Shown piece after piece: positions 61,152 through 64,000 of a stretch of 64,000 nucleotides of DNA. Made by a program: the position numbers and the translations under genes. The stretch comes from Dehalococcoides mccartyi (lineage in GTDB: Bacteria; Chloroflexota; Dehalococcoidia; GIF9; DYGU01), in assembly GCA_020724525.1 (NCBI GenBank), contig DYGU01000001.1, positions 62,001 to 126,000 on the forward strand, written 5' to 3'. Each line of letters starts with the position of its first letter. Within the stretch, counting starts at the first letter, position 1. Under the pieces are notes generated by a model, which worked only from the letters and a program-made list of their open reading frames with translations, did not search any database and was not told the DNA's origin.

Positions 61152-62435
61152 ATGAGTGAGAAGACCATTACAGAGCCTAAAGTCAAAGAACAGAGAAGCT
61201 TTTGGGCAGACAAAGAAGATTTTGCTGGTAATCGTCAGCTCGCTTTATTGAATAATGTCCAGTTTATCTATGAATTGGCATTAGCCCAGCTTGAGTTAGA
61301 TGCTTTAGAAGCTAAATTCGAAATTGACCCTGGACTAAGGCAGTTTAAGCTTGTTGATATTAGTGCCCCAGAGCTTTTGAGAAAGCGTCTTGCTTATTTC
61401 AAAGTCGTTGATGGCCGATATACTGACTACTTCTATATTGCTCAAATGAATAGGACACGTTCTGTTAATCAATATTTAACCCACTGGATTTATCCTTACA
61501 AGGGTAAATTTCATCCCCAAATGATACGCGCTCTTCTGAACATTATTAAATTGAACCAAGGTGAGATTGTCCTTGACCCTTTTATTGGTAGTGGAACAAC
61601 TGCTGTTGAGGCACAACTCTTGGGCATAAATTGTATCGGAGTAGACATTTCTCCTCTTTGTGTTCTCCAAAGCCGCGTGAAAGTCGAATCTATAGAAATT
61701 ATTCAAGAGATAGAGAATTATAAAGATAAGATATTTAATGAAATGAGACCTTCTGTGTTTAATCCCAGGAATTTGACTCTTCAAGAAGCCATTGATTCTA
61801 TTGCTGACGAGAAAGCTAAAAATTTCTATAAGATGGCGGAACTAATAGCTCACAGCGATAAAACCAGAAGAGGAAGGGATTTCTTTAAGTCTTTCGTTAA
61901 CAATGCGGAGCTCATGTTAGCTTCTATTAAAGACTACCGAGACATAGTAACAAAACTTGGTCTAAAAGTTGGGAGAGTAAACATTCAAGATGGGGATGCA
62001 AGGCAGCTATTATTAGAAGATAACAGTATACAAGGCGTTATCACATCACCCCCCTATTCTATTGCTTTAGACTATGTTTCTAACGATGCTCACGCTTTAA
62101 AAGCCCTTGGATATAATCTTGATGAAATGAGAGAGAAGTTTATAGGTGTGAGAGGAAAAGGACTAACAAAAGTAGGTCTATATAACAAGGACATGATACA
62201 GTGTTTTAAAGAAATGTATAGGGTACTTCAGCCGGGCAGGTTTTGTGTTATTGTAATTGGTAATGCCACTCTTTACGGACAGGAGATAAATACTGTTGGA
62301 TTTACTATTGAGCAGTGCCAAAAAGTCGGTTTCCAACTGTTCAAAAATATCGATAAAATCATATTCGGACTCTATAACGTCATTCAAAAAGAAAATATTC
62401 TTATCTTTCAAAAGCCCGCAAAGAGGTTCCCATGA
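61152..62435 (+). CDS. DNA methyltransferase (m4C/m6A, TSPPY-type)
   Basis: KFHPQMIRALLNIIKLNQGEIVLDPFIGSGTTAVEAQLLGINCIGVDISP (motifs X and I) and VITSPPYSIALDYVSND (motif IV). Confidence 0.9.
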   Translation: MSEKTITEPKVKEQRSFWADKEDFAGNRQLALLNNVQFIYELALAQLELDALEAKFEIDPGLRQFKLVDISAPELLRKRLAYFKVVDGRYTDYFYIAQMNRTRSVNQYLTHWIYPYKGKFHPQMIRALLNIIKLNQGEIVLDPFIGSGTTAVEAQLLGINCIGVDISPLCVLQSRVKVESIEIIQEIENYKDKIFNEMRPSVFNPRNLTLQEAIDSIADEKAKNFYKMAELIAHSDKTRRGRDFFKSFVNNAELMLASIKDYRDIVTKLGLKVGRVNIQDGDARQLLLEDNSIQGVITSPPYSIALDYVSNDAHALKALGYNLDEMREKFIGVRGKGLTKVGLYNKDMIQCFKEMYRVLQPGRFCVIVIGNATLYGQEINTVGFTIEQCQKVGFQLFKNIDKIIFGLYNVIQKENILIFQKPAKRFP

Positions 62436-63100
62436 CAAATAAAGAGCAATATATCAAAGGTCTTGAAGTAACTATTCAGAAGTTTTTAGAACCTGTAGGA
62501 GGTATTCCCTTTCCCATAGCAATAAAGGCTTTAACTGGTTTTGAGGTAATCCCCTTCGATAAAGAAAAACGCATCAACAAAGACTTTCTCAAAAAGCTTA
62601 TAAAGGCAGCACAAATTGCCGGCGAACAAGCTTTTGAAGAGGGTATATTCACCGACAGACCTAATGAAGCCGGGAATCGAATAGAACCCTTTGTACTGCA
62701 AGCGCTCAACGAAACCGGATTAAAAGCCACTAAGCCACAAACTATGAGTGGAAAGAGAAAAGCAGCGGGATATCCGGATATTCAGGTAATTAGTGAGGAA
62801 GGACTTGTGAGTTACTTAGACTGCAAAACTTTTAGCACAAGAACAAAGGAACAGTCTTTTAGGACTTTCTATTTCTCCCCTTCAGATGACCCGAAGATTA
62901 CTGCGAATGCGTATCATCTTCTAATGAGTTTCGAGCTTGATATAGCTCTTAGAAACAACGAAACTGCTTTTGTTCCCATTTCTTGGCAAATATATACGCT
63001 TGATAAACTTTTAGTGGAGGTTAAACATGAGTTTAATGCGAGTAATCGAGACTTGTATAAGCCTGAAGCTTTATTAGCACAAGGTCGAATTACAAAATAA
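62432..63100 (+). CDS. Putative Type II restriction endonuclease, PD-(D/E)XK candidate
   Basis: GYPDIQVISEEGLVSYLDCKTFSTRTKEQSFRTFYFSPSDDPKITANAYHLLMSFELD; overlaps the methyltransferase by 4 nt. Confidence 0.75.
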   Translation: MTNKEQYIKGLEVTIQKFLEPVGGIPFPIAIKALTGFEVIPFDKEKRINKDFLKKLIKAAQIAGEQAFEEGIFTDRPNEAGNRIEPFVLQALNETGLKATKPQTMSGKRKAAGYPDIQVISEEGLVSYLDCKTFSTRTKEQSFRTFYFSPSDDPKITANAYHLLMSFELDIALRNNETAFVPISWQIYTLDKLLVEVKHEFNASNRDLYKPEALLAQGRITK

Positions 63101-63114
63101 ATAAGGAGTAAGCA

Positions 63115-64000
63115 ATGGCTAAAATCTATTACGACAAGGATGCTGATTTAGATTTACTCAAGGGGAAGACAATCGGTATTATTGGTTACGGAAGCCAGGG
63201 GCATGCCCAGGCTCAAAATTTAAGAGACAGTGGCTGCCAGGTGATAGTAGCTGCAGTGCCTGGTGGTAAAGGATGGAAAAACGCTCAGAGTGCTGGCTTT
63301 AAAGTGTCCAGTGCCGAAGAAGTAGCTAAAGAAGCAGCTATAATAGTTATGCTGGTGCCGGATAGTCTACATCACGAAGTTTACTACCAGGCAATTAAAA
63401 AGGGAATGTCACCAGGTAAGATGTTGATGTTTGCTCACGGATTTAATATCCATTACGGTCAGGTAATGCCACCCCCTGACATTGATGTCACTATGATTGC
63501 TCCAAAATCTCCAGGGCATATGCTACGACGCCTCTACACTGAAGGATTAGGACCTCCAGCCTTAATCGCCATTCACCAAAATGCTTCAGGTAAGGCGAAA
63601 GAGATTGCCTTAGCCTATGCCAAAGGTCTGGGGTGCACCAGAGCTGGGGTAATAGAAACCACATTTGCTGAGGAAACGGAAACCGACCTTTTTGGGGAAC
63701 AAACAGTCCTTTGCGGAGGAATTTCCGCTTTAGTCAAGGCTGCCTTTGAGACCCTTGTCGAAGCTGGCTACCAGCCTGAAATTGCCTATTTTGAGTGTCT
63801 TCACGAACTAAAGCTCATCGTTGACCTCGTTTATCAGGGTGGTTTAAGTTATATGCGCTACTCGGTAAGTGATACCGCAGAATACGGAGATTATACTCGC
63901 GGACCACGAGTAATTAATGAACTGGTTAGACAAGAAATGAGACAAGTACTCGCCGAAATACAAGACGGCAGTTTTGCCCGAGAATGGATACTGGAAAACC
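63115..64000 (+). CDS. ilvC: Ketol-acid reductoisomerase, truncated by window end
   Basis: [101 protein letters not shown]; open to the end. Confidence 0.97.
   Translation, partial: MAKIYYDKDADLDLLKGKTIGIIGYGSQGHAQAQNLRDSGCQVIVAAVPGGKGWKNAQSAGFKVSSAEEVAKEAAIIVMLVPDSLHHEVYYQAIKKGMSPGKMLMFAHGFNIHYGQVMPPPDIDVTMIAPKSPGHMLRRLYTEGLGPPALIAIHQNASGKAKEIALAYAKGLGCTRAGVIETTFAEETETDLFGEQTVLCGGISALVKAAFETLVEAGYQPEIAYFECLHELKLIVDLVYQGGLSYMRYSVSDTAEYGDYTRGPRVINELVRQEMRQVLAEIQDGSFAREWILEN

Overview
The window is a bacterial chromosome segment. Gene content loosely suggests Chloroflexota/Dehalococcoidia, but that is inference. I read about 60 coding regions, two tRNAs (Leu-TAG, Lys-CTT) and one transposase-bearing IS. 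Core blocks: a truncated PfkB kinase; clpP/tig; aspS; tgt/hslV/sppA/ruvX; alaS; a large minus-strand alpha-glucan/trehalose cluster with five GH57-type proteins, a TreT-like glycosyltransferase, an MscS-type channel with a duplicated C-terminal domain, a ROK kinase, glgA and glgC; holA/ychF; a purine cluster (purS, purC, purB, purE, purD, guaA); and tsaC/rpiB/ilvD/ilvB/ilvN/ilvC. Accessory regions: (i) a Type IIG-like restriction-modification enzyme with a frameshifted partner and a DUF4258/DUF2283-like pair (1.0-5.2 kb); (ii) an overlapping three-gene operon ending in a PIN-domain toxin (15.0-16.5 kb); (iii) a chimeric wreck of GT2, NodB deacetylase and tyrosine recombinase (16.6-18.1 kb); (iv) a decayed island between tRNA-Leu and tRNA-Lys (42.1-49.8 kb) with frameshifted hicBA, LUD and HEPN/MNT genes, a retropepsin-like ORF and recombinase remnants; (v) a methyltransferase/endonuclease pair wedged between ilvN and ilvC. 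Single-base frameshifts are frequent, several at homopolymers, so assembly error must be excluded before calling decay or recoding. Family assignments come from motif recognition by eye; no database search was run.
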